This document shows, one piece after another, positions 44,633 to 53,971 of a DNA stretch of 64,000 nt (the first letter of the stretch is position 1; the number at the start of each line of letters is the position of its first letter). Made by a program: the position numbers and the translations under genes. Below the pieces are notes generated by a model that saw only the letters and a list, made by a program, of their open reading frames with translations, did no database searches and was not told where the DNA came from. The stretch spans positions 1,302,001-1,366,000 of the forward strand of contig NZ_CP042968.1 in the NCBI RefSeq assembly GCF_001693515.2. The letters run 5' to 3'. Source of the DNA: Bradyrhizobium paxllaeri (GTDB lineage Bacteria > Pseudomonadota > Alphaproteobacteria > Rhizobiales > Xanthobacteraceae).

Positions 44633-45820
44633 TTAGCCAGCCGCATCGAATTTCCCAAGCGTGGTGGCTGCGGCGACAACCACCTTTCGGTCTTGTTCTA
44701 CGGTCGACGATACAAGGCCCGGCTCCCACTCCATGATCGAAAGGTCGAGACGAAAGTCGGGGACCTTCATCAAAGCCGCCCTGACTCTGTTCGGCAACGG
44801 ATGAACCGCGTTTGGATTTTCCATCACCATTGTGGCTCCCACCGTGGAAAAAACAACAGCAGACACGCGCGTGGGGCCACCATGGGATTTCGTCATTGTT
44901 TGGAAGAACCTGCCATCGTGGGCCAGTGGCATAGAGCGGTAATCAAAACTTTGCGAATATAAAAGCGGATCGCCCTTCTTGCCGTATACGGCGAACCAAA
45001 ACGGACCCGAATTGACGTAACCGTCTTTCCCCTCGGAAAACAGCGGCCTGAAAAACTCTAGGTCGAGCGCGAAACCCCAAACCGAATAATCGTGAAGATC
45101 GAGCCACAGAACGAAGGGGCGTTCCGGATCGATCTGGTGCTCCTTCTCCTTGATCGCGGCTATGCGGCTAATCGTGTTCGTAACCCACGTATCGCCTTTC
45201 TTGCCCGGCTTTGGTGCCCCTGTTGGAAAGACCTCTTTCTCCCCACTCGTGACAACGCTTTCCGTACTTCCTGTCGAACGGGCGGCAGCGACGGCCTTCT
45301 GGTGCGCCGCATTCAGGTCAGCATGGTGCTGCTTCAACCCCTCGGCCTCTGCGTTGTCTAGTTGCCGCGTGTGAACCTCAACGATCACATCTCCATCGCC
45401 GTTATCCACCCCGAACTCCGGAGACACTTTTGAATACGGAACCTTGGGACCGGGCGTGACCGCCATCCACGTATCCAAAAGCGCGCCGTATGCGCGAATC
45501 TCACCGATCGCGCTGGACGCATGCGTATAGTCGTCAGTTGCGAGCAAGCGGTCCTTGAGGCCTTCAAGCCAAGTCTGATTATGCTGATAGATCATTCTTG
45601 CAGCGTGCTCGACGACGTACCACGATCGCTCCTCTTTTCGGGCGATCAAGTCGAGCAGCGGGTGCGTCCTCCCACGTGAACAGTGCTGACGCAATGTTTC
45701 AACTTCTGCCTCCGAGATGATTCCGAAATAAATCGGTTCAGTTGACACCTGATCCCCTCCAAAAATGTTTGAAACAAAGCGGCATGCTTTACGAGCAAGC
45801 GCCTTTACGCATTGAAACAT
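44633..45820 (-). CDS. uncharacterised protein, possible nuclease-like fold
   Basis: A 395-residue protein I do not recognise. After a short N-terminal segment comes a helical region, then SAIGEIRAYGALLDTW followed by GDGDVIVEVHTRQL. The spacing of Glu, Asp and E-V-H is reminiscent of PD-(D/E)xK nucleases, but the lysine is replaced, so this is tentative. The C-terminal half is beta-rich. GGGGGAAAC stands before the ATG. It is the last intact gene of a minus-strand group whose two upstream members are frameshifted. Confidence 0.65.
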   Translation of the reverse strand: MFQCVKALARKACRFVSNIFGGDQVSTEPIYFGIISEAEVETLRQHCSRGRTHPLLDLIARKEERSWYVVEHAARMIYQHNQTWLEGLKDRLLATDDYTHASSAIGEIRAYGALLDTWMAVTPGPKVPYSKVSPEFGVDNGDGDVIVEVHTRQLDNAEAEGLKQHHADLNAAHQKAVAAARSTGSTESVVTSGEKEVFPTGAPKPGKKGDTWVTNTISRIAAIKEKEHQIDPERPFVLWLDLHDYSVWGFALDLEFFRPLFSEGKDGYVNSGPFWFAVYGKKGDPLLYSQSFDYRSMPLAHDGRFFQTMTKSHGGPTRVSAVVFSTVGATMVMENPNAVHPLPNRVRAALMKVPDFRLDLSIMEWEPGLVSSTVEQDRKVVVAAATTLGKFDAAG

Positions 45821-45847
45821 GTTTCCCCCGCAATTACTGAACTTGCG

Positions 45848-46447
45848 TCACACTCCAGCCGTCGAACGTTTTGTTAAGGCTACGTAAAAGGCTGGTGCAT
45901 CGCCCTCGCTGATATCCAGACAAGTAACGTTATAAACGTACTCGCCGTCCTCGACGCCTCGCAACCCCACCACCCAAACAGCCGCGAAGAAGCAGCGGAT
46001 CGGGCAGGTCCCGCGCAACGACATTAGGCTTCCATTCGCCGACTGGTCCATCCAGAAACACAACCAACGTCTTGCCGCCCGCGTAAGCTTCGCCGCCCTT
46101 CTGGCGCTTTTGCTCGATTCCCTTGAGGATCAGCGTTTTTGCGTCATTAGATTCTTTGATCGCGTGACGAGGGACCATCACATGTTCGGTCGGCCATGTC
46201 TCACCAGTTTTGACGTCTTGAATGATCCCGTCGCCGCCGATCGGGTCGCTTGAAAACGTTACGTCTGCCCCCTCGACCTCCTTTTTCGTTATGCAAAGGA
46301 TCAAATTAGCGAGAATTTCGCGCGACTCAGGTCGCCGAGTTGCTTGAATACCTGCCGGCTTGCAGGTGCGCGCCGTTTCGCACGAAACGGCTCGATTTCT
46401 TTCAGCGCAAGCTCCAGACTCTTAAAGCGGCGAACGGCGCATTTCAC
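45848..46447 (-). pseudogene. uncharacterised gene with two compensating frameshifts
   Basis: The start and end lie in one frame and the middle in another. The first part (GTG at 46447; FKSLELALKEIEPF) runs to QVFKQLGDL. A missing base near 46325 shifts the frame; the middle continues SREILANLILCITKKEVEG to VVARDLPDPL. An extra base near 45990 restores the first frame, ending VVGLRGVEDGEYVYNVTCLD to 45848. The net length is 600 bases. The GTG overlaps the stop of the upstream gene. The repaired protein would be about 199 residues, with YAGGKTLVVFLDG resembling a nuclease-fold strand. Function unknown. Two opposite indels in one short gene could be decay or sequence error. Confidence 0.6.
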
Positions 46448-47428
46448 GGTGCTGCCTTCTGTAAGATTGCAGCGCGGATCAGGTCTGCCCTGACGCTTTC
46501 AAGATACTGCTCCCGCTCGTCGCTCAACGCCTCCCACACCTGCTGCGCGTTCTCCATGCCGTCCGCTGGCATGACTGGCCTGTCCAGATTTTCGAATTGG
46601 TCGAACTGCGCGGCCGGCATCAGGCTATTCAGTCTGCCGCTAGCAAAGAGAATTTCGGCTGATACAGCTTCAGTTACCCGCGCCAGCGTTCTAATCGCGT
46701 CTGTAAGCTTGTTGGTTGTCACCATCAGGCCCGCAATGCGCTCCCGCCTTTGTCGCGTTCCAGCATGGGCCAGGGTAAGCATGGCTCCATTTTGCTAAAT
46801 CATCTGAGCCGCTTTTATCGAGCCAATCTTCGACTGTCTCGATAAGCGCAATCGGCAAGCGGTCCACTCGATTGCGCTTGGAAGGGTCAATGCCAGACAG
46901 CCTGTCAAACTGTTCGTGCATCATCCGCGATGTGCTCCATGCCTCCGGCCCGCTTGTTGCCAACCAGACCGGTCCACGTCCTACTTGCTCCTTCATCGCC
47001 TTCACCTGGACGTCTTCGAAATCATAGGGAAGGCCGTCGTGACAGACGTAATTCTCTCGCGTGAACAGGTCGAAATGCCTTCGCACATCTTTAATCAGGC
47101 GACGCAACGACATGACGTCGCTGCCGTTATCAATCAGTCGGCGTATGGCAAGAACCTGCGTGGTAACGTGCCCGTTGATTACCGCTTCTGCGATCAGCGA
47201 ATTGCCGAGACTGCTATTCTCATCATCGACGGCTAGCTGAGTGAGAGTTCGAAATGACACGTCTGTCCAAACCATCGCTGATACGGTGGTCCAGATCGCA
47301 TGGTGTTCATCGTTGTCGAGCCACTCTAGCCAAGTCTCGCGCTTCGCCCGAAACGCCTCAAGTGTGGCCCATCTCTCGGCGGGTACATCACATTGAGTGA
47401 TCGAATATTGGTAACCCTTGGCCGTCAT
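46444..47428 (-). pseudogene. HEPN/AbiU2-like protein gene with one frameshift
   Basis: The frame starts at 47428 (MTAKGYQYSITQCDVPAERW; AAAGAG upstream) and is helical. The segment VLAIRRLIDNGSDVMSLRRL resembles AbiU2-type HEPN proteins. It breaks near 46783: ...AKWSHAY continues in the next frame as LAHAGTRQRRERIAGLMVTT and runs to 46444. One extra C in the run before ctggcccatgc explains it. The repaired protein is about 327 residues. It overlaps the next gene as GTGA. It is probably a conflict-system protein, but neither role nor partners are known. Confidence 0.6.
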
Positions 47429-47544
47429 GATCTCTTTAAATCGATCCGTCCTTGCCGCACGACGTTGAATGTCTTGAAGGCGAGACGTGCTTTGAACACG
47501 CTCACGTCCTGTGTCGCTTCCCCAGCGCCCTCTCGACCCCCGCA

Positions 47545-47962
47545 CGGGCGCATGGTCATGGAATTACCCGGCGTCGGCTGCCTCTCGCTCGAACATCACG
47601 CGCCGGATCGCAAAAGCATCATCGCTTCGCGCTCGTTCGGAAGGCCGGTCACGAGGTTGCAAGGAATGGAGGAAGCAGTCGCGAGTTACGTCGCACGCGC
47701 CGCCGAAAAGATGCGCCGCCAAGGTCTGGCAACAGCGCACCTGTCCGTATTCGTCGAAACGAACCGCTTCAAGCCGACCGATCCGCCGTCCAACGTGACA
47801 CGCTCGGTCCGGCTGCCGATTGCCAGTGCCGATACCGGCACGCTGGCCAAAGCCGCCAACCGCGTCATACGGGCGATCTACCAACCCCGATTTCGGTACA
47901 AGAAAGCAGGCGTCATGCTACTTGATCTCGCACCTGCGGCAAGGGTCCAGGGCGATCTCTGA
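47545..47962 (+). pseudogene. umuC: umuC (DNA polymerase V) remnant
   Basis: About 135 codons matching the middle of UmuC: ELPGVGCLSLEHHAPDRKSI, then ASRSFGRPVTRLQGMEEAV, AAEKMRRQGLATAHLSVFVE, and YKKAGVMLLDLAPAARVQGD. The catalytic palm with its metal ligands is missing upstream, and the C-terminus stops prematurely after QGDL. The frame continues upstream to 47393 but only as antisense to the HEPN-like gene. A decayed fragment of a mobile-element-type pol V operon is the best reading. The preceding junction falls at about 47545. Confidence 0.75.
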
Positions 47963-48246
47963 ATCGCGCCAGAAAGCGCTAGGTCGAAGTCGATAATGAA
48001 GGCCCTCGACCGCCTGAATGCGTATTACGGTCGTGGCACGTACTGACATACGCATCGTCCGGCAGGCAGCAAGCTTGAAAGCGACATCAAGACCACCTTT
48101 CGTCTCGGTACACCACTTGCTGGGAAGAGCTATTAAATGTGTAGCCGAAGCTGTATTATTAAAATCTAGCAAGTCAGCGTTGCGGTTACCAGAAAAATTT
48201 GAAAGGGTTGGGGCTAAGCAAAAAGCTACCGATTGAAACGCCCAGT

Positions 48247-49401
48247 ATGTCCGACGAAGCAAGCACCGCCGAGATCGAGCTGCCGTCCATTGACGACCAT
48301 CATCCGCATGAGGAAGGCGGGCCGACTGCGCGTGCAGGCCTTTCGTATCAAGACGAGATCGTCGTCGATATTTTTCTGGATATGATCGAAGACGCGACCA
48401 TTCAAAAGGTGCATTGCGAGACGCACGACGACATCTTAATCAAGCGCGTGCAGGACGGCGAAGAGTTCGTCGAATACGTCCAAGTCAAATCGAATGAACC
48501 AGATACACTTTGGTCGGTCGCAAGTCTTTGCGCGAAAGGGGCGGATTCCGTTTGCGCAAAGTCGCTGACTCGCGATCAGCATAAAGAGACCGCACGCTTT
48601 CGGATTGTCACGCTGCGAGACGTAAATTCAGAACTCAGGCTGTTGACATATCCCTGCTACGGGCCGGGACGCGAAACAACCTGCGCGGACTTCGGCTCGC
48701 TTTCGGAATCCGTCAAGGAAAAGCTTCCCGATCTCAAGTCGGCGAAGGGAAGCGGCATCGAATACTGGCTTGAGCACTGTCTTTGGGACGTGCGACATGA
48801 CCAAGATACGATCCGCAGCAAAAACGTGTTGCGCATCCTGAAGATCGCCTTCAGCCAGAAATTTTTCATTCTGCCTGAGCAGGCAGAAGTCGTGGAAGGC
48901 GAACTGCGTTCGTGGGCTTATGACGCAGGGCGGGCATTCTGGATTCCCGACAGGGCTAAAAAGATCATAAGCCGCGCCGCGCTTTTGGCGTGGTGGAGTG
49001 ATCGGCTTCAAGAACTTGTCGATGGATGCTCTGACGTTTCCGGCGCCAAACTTCGGGAGAAGATGGACGACGCGAGTCTTTCTGACGACCAGATCAGAAT
49101 GGCACTAGAGTTGCGGCGTGATTATGCGCAAATGATGCGTACGCCACGTTATATGAGCGAGAACGATGTCCAAGCGATGCAGCGGCGGGTCAAGTCGGAG
49201 CTTGCCACGTTGCGTGCTGGACAAATGGCAGGCGAGCTGTCTGCTGACGGAGCGATCTTCCATTCTTTGTGTTTGCAAAAAATGGATGCCATTAATCAGA
49301 ACTCGTCCAACCCCGTTGATGACCAGCCAGCCTTTCTGAAGGGCTGCATGTACGACATCGCGGACAGGTGCCTTCATCGATTCACGAGGCAAGAGCGATG
49401 A
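48247..49401 (+). CDS. ABC-3C effector: DUF4297/Cap4-like endonuclease
   Basis: A 384-residue protein whose N-terminus matches the DUF4297 (Cap4-type) nuclease pattern: GPTARAGLSYQDEIVVDIFL, then KVHCETHDD (acidic residue about 57) and EFVEYVQVKSNE (Q-x-K about 78). These are the elements of a PD-(D/E)xK-like site. The rest is helical. I start at the ATG 48247; an upstream TTG is less likely. It is followed with an ATGA overlap by the middle component, then the ATPase, so the three form one coupled operon typical of ABC three-component conflict systems. It would be the DNA-cutting effector. Confidence 0.8.
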   Translation: MSDEASTAEIELPSIDDHHPHEEGGPTARAGLSYQDEIVVDIFLDMIEDATIQKVHCETHDDILIKRVQDGEEFVEYVQVKSNEPDTLWSVASLCAKGADSVCAKSLTRDQHKETARFRIVTLRDVNSELRLLTYPCYGPGRETTCADFGSLSESVKEKLPDLKSAKGSGIEYWLEHCLWDVRHDQDTIRSKNVLRILKIAFSQKFFILPEQAEVVEGELRSWAYDAGRAFWIPDRAKKIISRAALLAWWSDRLQELVDGCSDVSGAKLREKMDDASLSDDQIRMALELRRDYAQMMRTPRYMSENDVQAMQRRVKSELATLRAGQMAGELSADGAIFHSLCLQKMDAINQNSSNPVDDQPAFLKGCMYDIADRCLHRFTRQER

Positions 49402-49946
49402 AGTCGATACATCAAATAGGCCTCGCCCCGGTCAGCTTGCCTTTGTCTGCGGACAACATTGTTGAATTTCATGCAGCTAGAATACTCCTACTTATCAGCC
49501 TATGCGGAACCGGCAACCGGATCGACGGATTGACAAAAATGGCGAAGCTGGATTTCTTCGTGAGATATCCAGATTTCTTCGCCGTCGCAAAGAACGCATC
49601 GCCGCCTGTTGCAGAAGGCAGCGATACAGTCGAGTCCGCTATGGTCCGGCATCACTACGGCCCATGGGACAAACGATACTACCGTGTTCTGGCCTATCTC
49701 GAAGCGCGGCAATTGATCGAGGTCGTGAAGAAGAAGAACGGCTATTTGATAACGCTGACGCCTGACGGGAAAAAACGAGCGACTGCGCTCGCCGGAAAGC
49801 CGTCCTTTGCGTCGCTTGTTGAAAGAATGCGTGCCGTCAAAAAGGAATTTGGCTCCAAGAGCGGCAGCACGCTCAAGAAACTGATTTACAATTTGTTTGA
49901 CGAGGAAGTCGGCAAGAAGCCCCTCGGTGAGGTGATACGCCGATGA
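49398..49946 (+). CDS. ABC-3C middle component
   Basis: A 182-residue protein between the nuclease and the SMC-like ATPase, overlapping both by 4 bases (ATGA). It contains a winged-helix-like region (RYYRVLAYLEARQLIEVV, followed by a beta hairpin GYLITLTPDGKKRA) and the DKLDFF-type start KMAKLDFFVRYPDFF, common to middle components of these systems. It is presumed to couple the ATPase sensor to the effector. I assign it by position and length as much as by motifs. Confidence 0.78.
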   Translation: MKSIHQIGLAPVSLPLSADNIVEFHAARILLLISLCGTGNRIDGLTKMAKLDFFVRYPDFFAVAKNASPPVAEGSDTVESAMVRHHYGPWDKRYYRVLAYLEARQLIEVVKKKNGYLITLTPDGKKRATALAGKPSFASLVERMRAVKKEFGSKSGSTLKKLIYNLFDEEVGKKPLGEVIRR

Positions 49947-51859
49947 GCACGCCAACGCTTCGCATTGTGAGAGTGGAACGCCGAAAGACAGTCGGGGCAC
50001 CGGAAGAGCTAATCTTCGAGGATGGTGTCAATGTCCTTGTCGGTCGCCCGAACACCGGAAAGACGCGCTGGCTTCAGACGCTTGACTTCCTGCTTGGCGA
50101 CAGCGGAGCCAATCCGTTCGAGTCCGACATCGATGAGCATCTTGCCATCAAATACGGTGGCGCTTCCGCCGTAATGCGCGTCGCTGATGACACCCTACAC
50201 GTCGAGCGGAAATGGGACGAGCTGGGCGCAAAATCAAAGGTCTTCGTCAATGGCGTTCCGATGGGCTCGCAAGATTTTCAACGCTTGTTGCTAGAGAAAC
50301 TGAACATACCCCTGCTTCACTTCCCGAAAGGCAGCCCCTACTCCGGTCAAACGTGGCCGGAATTGAGCTTTCGGATGCTATTGCGACATATATTCCGCCA
50401 GCAGCGGTTCTGGACCGATATTGCTGACAAGCAGCCAGAAGGTGAACAACATGCCTGTCTGCTTCAGTTCTTAGGCTTGGCCGAGAGCGTCTTTAGTGAC
50501 GAATACGGAGAACTAATCCGACTGAAGAGTGAAGCCGCCAAACTTCAGGCGCGACGGGAGCAATACGAAGCGACCTTGCAAGAGCTGGCGGGTGATGTAC
50601 TCGCGGATGCCGACTTGAAGGGAGCTATAACCATTGCCCGCGTTGTCGAAGCGCAAAAGCGGCTTGAAGACAGCGCTAGCGAGCTTCGCACTAGACGAAT
50701 CGAAATTCTCGAATCGATCCGGACAAACTCATTGCCGCCAAGTGGACGCGGTCGCAGTCAGGAACTCGGAGAAAAGCGAGCCAGTCTCGTGATCGGAATG
50801 GAGGAATTAAGTAAGCGGGCGGCGGGTGTCACCGAACGTATCGCCGAAATGAAGGCTTATCAGGAGACCCTCAACGGGGAAGCGGAGCGCTTGAGCCGTG
50901 TCAGCGACGCAGGAGAATTGCTGGCCGACTTGCGTGTAACTCATTGCCCGGCTTGCGATCAATCGGTAACAAATAAAGCATCGAGGCCCTATAGCTGCTT
51001 TCTATGCAGCCAGGAGTTACCCGACGGACCCGCGATTCAGGAGCTTGGTGCAGCCAGGCTAAAATTCGAAAGCGAGCGTTTGAAAGGGGAACTAGCCGAG
51101 GCGCAACAGCTGCTAAGTCTTCTTCACCGCGACAGCAAGCGCATCGAGGCACAACTCGCAGAGTCTAAAGAGACCCTGAAGATGGTAGACAACGAACTCG
51201 CGCCCTTGCGTGCGGCTGTTTCTGCTTTGGTCAGCGAACAGATCAGCGCCACAGACATGGAACTCGGCGAACTGAACGAGCGGCAACGGCAGCTCGGTCG
51301 GTTAAAGGGCGCTGTAGAACTTGGCCTGAAGCTGGGATCTGAAATCACCGAGATTGAAAAACGCATCAGACCACTGGACGAAACAGTGAGCGCGATGATC
51401 CGCGCAACCGACTTCGACGACGCCAGTAAGGTACTGGCAGATGGAATGAACGAGTACCTGCATGCGATCGATCGGCTAAAGCCGGGCATCTGGCCGCACA
51501 ACGACGTGTCATTGGACATTTCGGCCAATTCGTTCAGATTCAAAGTTGGATCGAAGAAGTGGCAAGCCGCATTGGGAGGAACCGACTCCCTGTACTTCCT
51601 CATGGCTTACCACTACGGACTGTTGACGCTGAGCGCCCAAGCCCAGTGCCATTATCCAGGTCTGGCAATTCTGGATATGCCCGCCGAATTTGCTGGTGAG
51701 CTGATCGAAGATAAAGAGAACTTCATCGTCCAACCGTTCATCGAACTGTTGGAACGAGAGGAGTTCGCCCAAACACAGATGATTATAACCGGCGCATCGT
51801 TCGTGGGGCTTGAGGGCGCTGCACGCAGACACCTTACTGAACTTCACATTTCGAACTAA
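49943..51859 (+). CDS. ABC-3C SMC/Rad50-like ATPase
   Basis: A 638-residue ATPase. Walker A is VLVGRPNTGKTRWLQ (about residue 33). Long coiled coils flank a zinc-hook-like centre with CPAC (about 335) and CFLC (about 352). The C-terminal head has ALGGTDSLYFLMAYHYG, in place of an ABC signature, and a Walker B region PGLAILDMPAEF (about 574). This architecture is that of the ABC ATPase of three-component systems. Its ATG overlaps the middle-component stop. It probably senses invading nucleic acid or a replication block and licenses the nuclease; that is inferred from the system class. Confidence 0.85.
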   Translation: MSTPTLRIVRVERRKTVGAPEELIFEDGVNVLVGRPNTGKTRWLQTLDFLLGDSGANPFESDIDEHLAIKYGGASAVMRVADDTLHVERKWDELGAKSKVFVNGVPMGSQDFQRLLLEKLNIPLLHFPKGSPYSGQTWPELSFRMLLRHIFRQQRFWTDIADKQPEGEQHACLLQFLGLAESVFSDEYGELIRLKSEAAKLQARREQYEATLQELAGDVLADADLKGAITIARVVEAQKRLEDSASELRTRRIEILESIRTNSLPPSGRGRSQELGEKRASLVIGMEELSKRAAGVTERIAEMKAYQETLNGEAERLSRVSDAGELLADLRVTHCPACDQSVTNKASRPYSCFLCSQELPDGPAIQELGAARLKFESERLKGELAEAQQLLSLLHRDSKRIEAQLAESKETLKMVDNELAPLRAAVSALVSEQISATDMELGELNERQRQLGRLKGAVELGLKLGSEITEIEKRIRPLDETVSAMIRATDFDDASKVLADGMNEYLHAIDRLKPGIWPHNDVSLDISANSFRFKVGSKKWQAALGGTDSLYFLMAYHYGLLTLSAQAQCHYPGLAILDMPAEFAGELIEDKENFIVQPFIELLEREEFAQTQMIITGASFVGLEGAARRHLTELHISN

Positions 51860-51992
51860 GGGTGCCGGCTCTAAGGCAGCGACAGGCCATTGGTCGACTT
51901 GCGTTACCTCGTGTATGGCGCAGGCCGGCTCGCACGGTGCCCGCTTGAATTTGACGGATATCCGATTGCGCAACGATGCTAAGGACGACGCT

Positions 51993-52919
51993 ATGCAGCC
52001 TCCCCATGGCGAGAAAACATCCGGGCGTGAAGAGCATTCCGATAGCGAACTACTCGAACTCGTTATTGCGGCTGACGAAGAAGCCCTGACGGAAGGACTG
52101 GCACCTAAGCAGCGCAGCATGGCGATCGTCTCTAAGGTCATGAAGAAACTTGGCTACATCTCGTTCGTGATGACAGGGGACGGGATGCCTCCGACGGCGC
52201 AACGGATACTGGAGATACATGGCTCGCTCTACCGGCCATCGGACTTGGCGATTGGAGGCATTCACGGCGGCGTCTTTATGTTTAGGGATATCTTCGCGCG
52301 GATTTACATCCCCTATGGCTACGGCCGGATGTCCGTCAATCCGTTTCAGCTTACTGATCTCTCAGAGATGCAACTTCGTTGGTTGGCATCGCGCCCCCAG
52401 GATTTGGCGGCCTTCCACGATCAGTTCATTGATATTTTCGACTTCGCGGGCGCATTAGGTCGGTTGGGCGACTATAAGGTGCCCTCAAAGGAAGCTCAGG
52501 AGTTACTTCAACTGGCTTCATTCCAGTTGCAGGCAGCCGCGGCCGCTTTGAGCGTAGCTTTTGATTTTCGAGGAGCCGTTCAATCCAGCCTAATTGGGGC
52601 GGAGCTCTCGCTTAAAGGTGGCCTTGCCGCTCAGGGGATCGATGATAAAGAGCGCCGCAAGCATGGTCATGATCTGGCGTCTGCCGCCAAAGCGTTCAGC
52701 ACGGGGAGCCAAGCGTTCGATCTCGATCGCGTGCTCCTCGTCATCAAGCGGTTACCTCAATACGTCGAGAACCGATACTCTCCGGAACAGCCCGACCGGG
52801 TGGCGGTCGGGCACATTGTCATGGGCGCGCAGTACATCGCCGGCGAGGTTGCGCGGCAGATCGGTGACTATTCCATTCGATCTGCAATGACCCCGCCCGT
52901 GGTTCGCGTCTATCCTTGA
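51993..52919 (+). CDS. uncharacterised protein with HEPN-like C-terminus
   Basis: A 308-residue protein starting at 51993 (AAGGACG upstream); the frame is open to 51810, but the first 61 residues overlap the ATPase end and look non-coding. The N-terminal half has an alternating strand/helix pattern (SMAIVSKVMKKLGYISFVMT). The C-terminal third is helical with ERRKHGHDLASAAKAF and LLVIKRLPQYVENRYSP, resembling HEPN-like domains of unknown activity. It follows the ABC-3C operon by 133 bases in the same direction and may be an accessory gene. Confidence 0.6.
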   Translation: MQPPHGEKTSGREEHSDSELLELVIAADEEALTEGLAPKQRSMAIVSKVMKKLGYISFVMTGDGMPPTAQRILEIHGSLYRPSDLAIGGIHGGVFMFRDIFARIYIPYGYGRMSVNPFQLTDLSEMQLRWLASRPQDLAAFHDQFIDIFDFAGALGRLGDYKVPSKEAQELLQLASFQLQAAAAALSVAFDFRGAVQSSLIGAELSLKGGLAAQGIDDKERRKHGHDLASAAKAFSTGSQAFDLDRVLLVIKRLPQYVENRYSPEQPDRVAVGHIVMGAQYIAGEVARQIGDYSIRSAMTPPVVRVYP

Positions 52920-53044
52920 TGTCAGAGGGTCCCGCCTGTCTTGCGGCGGATCGTGAGCGCCAGCACTCGCGATGCGGCAGCCCCGCCAAAGCGAATGAAT
53001 ACGCTTTGCAGTTCAAGGAGACGTTGATTGAACGGCCAACGCGC

Positions 53045-53968
53045 TTAAGCCTGCCGTGCCTTCCACCCCTCGGTGAAGTTCCAATGGGTTTCGAACGGAA
53101 AAGCCCCCATGGAGTAGCTCGGATGTGCGTTGTAACTCTTGCAAAAGTGATCAAAGATCGGCCGAAATTCGTCAACAGAGGACGCGTGGACCAGCCCTCG
53201 TCGAAACCTTTTTAGGAGAATGCCGAGCTCGCAAGTGTTGATCTCATCTAGGAGATCATAATCTGGAAATTGCAAATCTTGCTTACGAATACCGGTCGTC
53301 GTCCAGAGACTCTGGTCTCCGAAATAGAGGCATGAAAGTCTGCGTGCGGCACCGTTCTCATCTTGTCCGAGAACACCATTGAGGCCTTTCGGGATGTCGC
53401 GATCGAGCGTTCCGAAGAACTTATGGAAGGATTGGGTTGCCGCCGCACCAAGCCAATAGGGAAAGCGACCGCCGGAGCCGGCCGGCTCAAGAAATGTCGG
53501 ATCGAAAGGCTCATCCCACGGAATGTGACCTCCTTCTTGCGCAGCATTGAAAACCTTTTCTAGCTCGGCGACTTCGATGATCCAGCGCAGGACGGTCATG
53601 CCACGATAAATCTTCGTGACGTAGTTGTCGTTGATCCGAAGCAATCCCAATCCGGCTCGCCGACACAATTCATTCTTGATTGCATCGCGCTCCCGCTGTT
53701 CGTCGCTCAATCGGTGCAGCGGCCCGTCATATTCGACGACCATGACCGGTCTGGCTTCTGGGTCGGCAACAACGAAATCGCAGTGACTCCGCGTATAGAA
53801 ATCGAACTCGCGGTTGGTGAGATGCGTGCTGTTCTTCTGGATCACATCGGACAGCCGCGGCTTGGCGAATATCCTCATTGCATTGTCCGATGCGATCTTT
53901 TCGAGTTCGCGCATCACCGTTTTTTCAGAGCGGTTTAGAAGTGAATCAACGACCTTCATGGGAGGCAT
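53045..53968 (-). CDS. DUF2726-domain protein, PD-(D/E)xK-like
   Basis: A 307-residue protein. Residues ~10-125 match the DUF2726 pattern: LLNRSEKTVMRELEKIASDN, then HCDFVVADPEARPVMVVEYD (Asp and E-Y-D like a nuclease core), then DAIKNELCRRAGLGLLRIND. The C-terminal two thirds are unfamiliar. It begins 3 bases after the stop of the gene at 53972, so the two are translated from one message. DUF2726 domains occur in defence and mobile contexts; the partner makes this a candidate two-gene system. Confidence 0.75.
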   Translation of the reverse strand: MPPMKVVDSLLNRSEKTVMRELEKIASDNAMRIFAKPRLSDVIQKNSTHLTNREFDFYTRSHCDFVVADPEARPVMVVEYDGPLHRLSDEQRERDAIKNELCRRAGLGLLRINDNYVTKIYRGMTVLRWIIEVAELEKVFNAAQEGGHIPWDEPFDPTFLEPAGSGGRFPYWLGAAATQSFHKFFGTLDRDIPKGLNGVLGQDENGAARRLSCLYFGDQSLWTTTGIRKQDLQFPDYDLLDEINTCELGILLKRFRRGLVHASSVDEFRPIFDHFCKSYNAHPSYSMGAFPFETHWNFTEGWKARQA

Positions 53969-53971
53969 CCA

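Noticed and set aside
47393..47544. Upstream extension of the umuC frame
   Set aside because: This part is antisense to the HEPN-like gene start and does not resemble UmuC.
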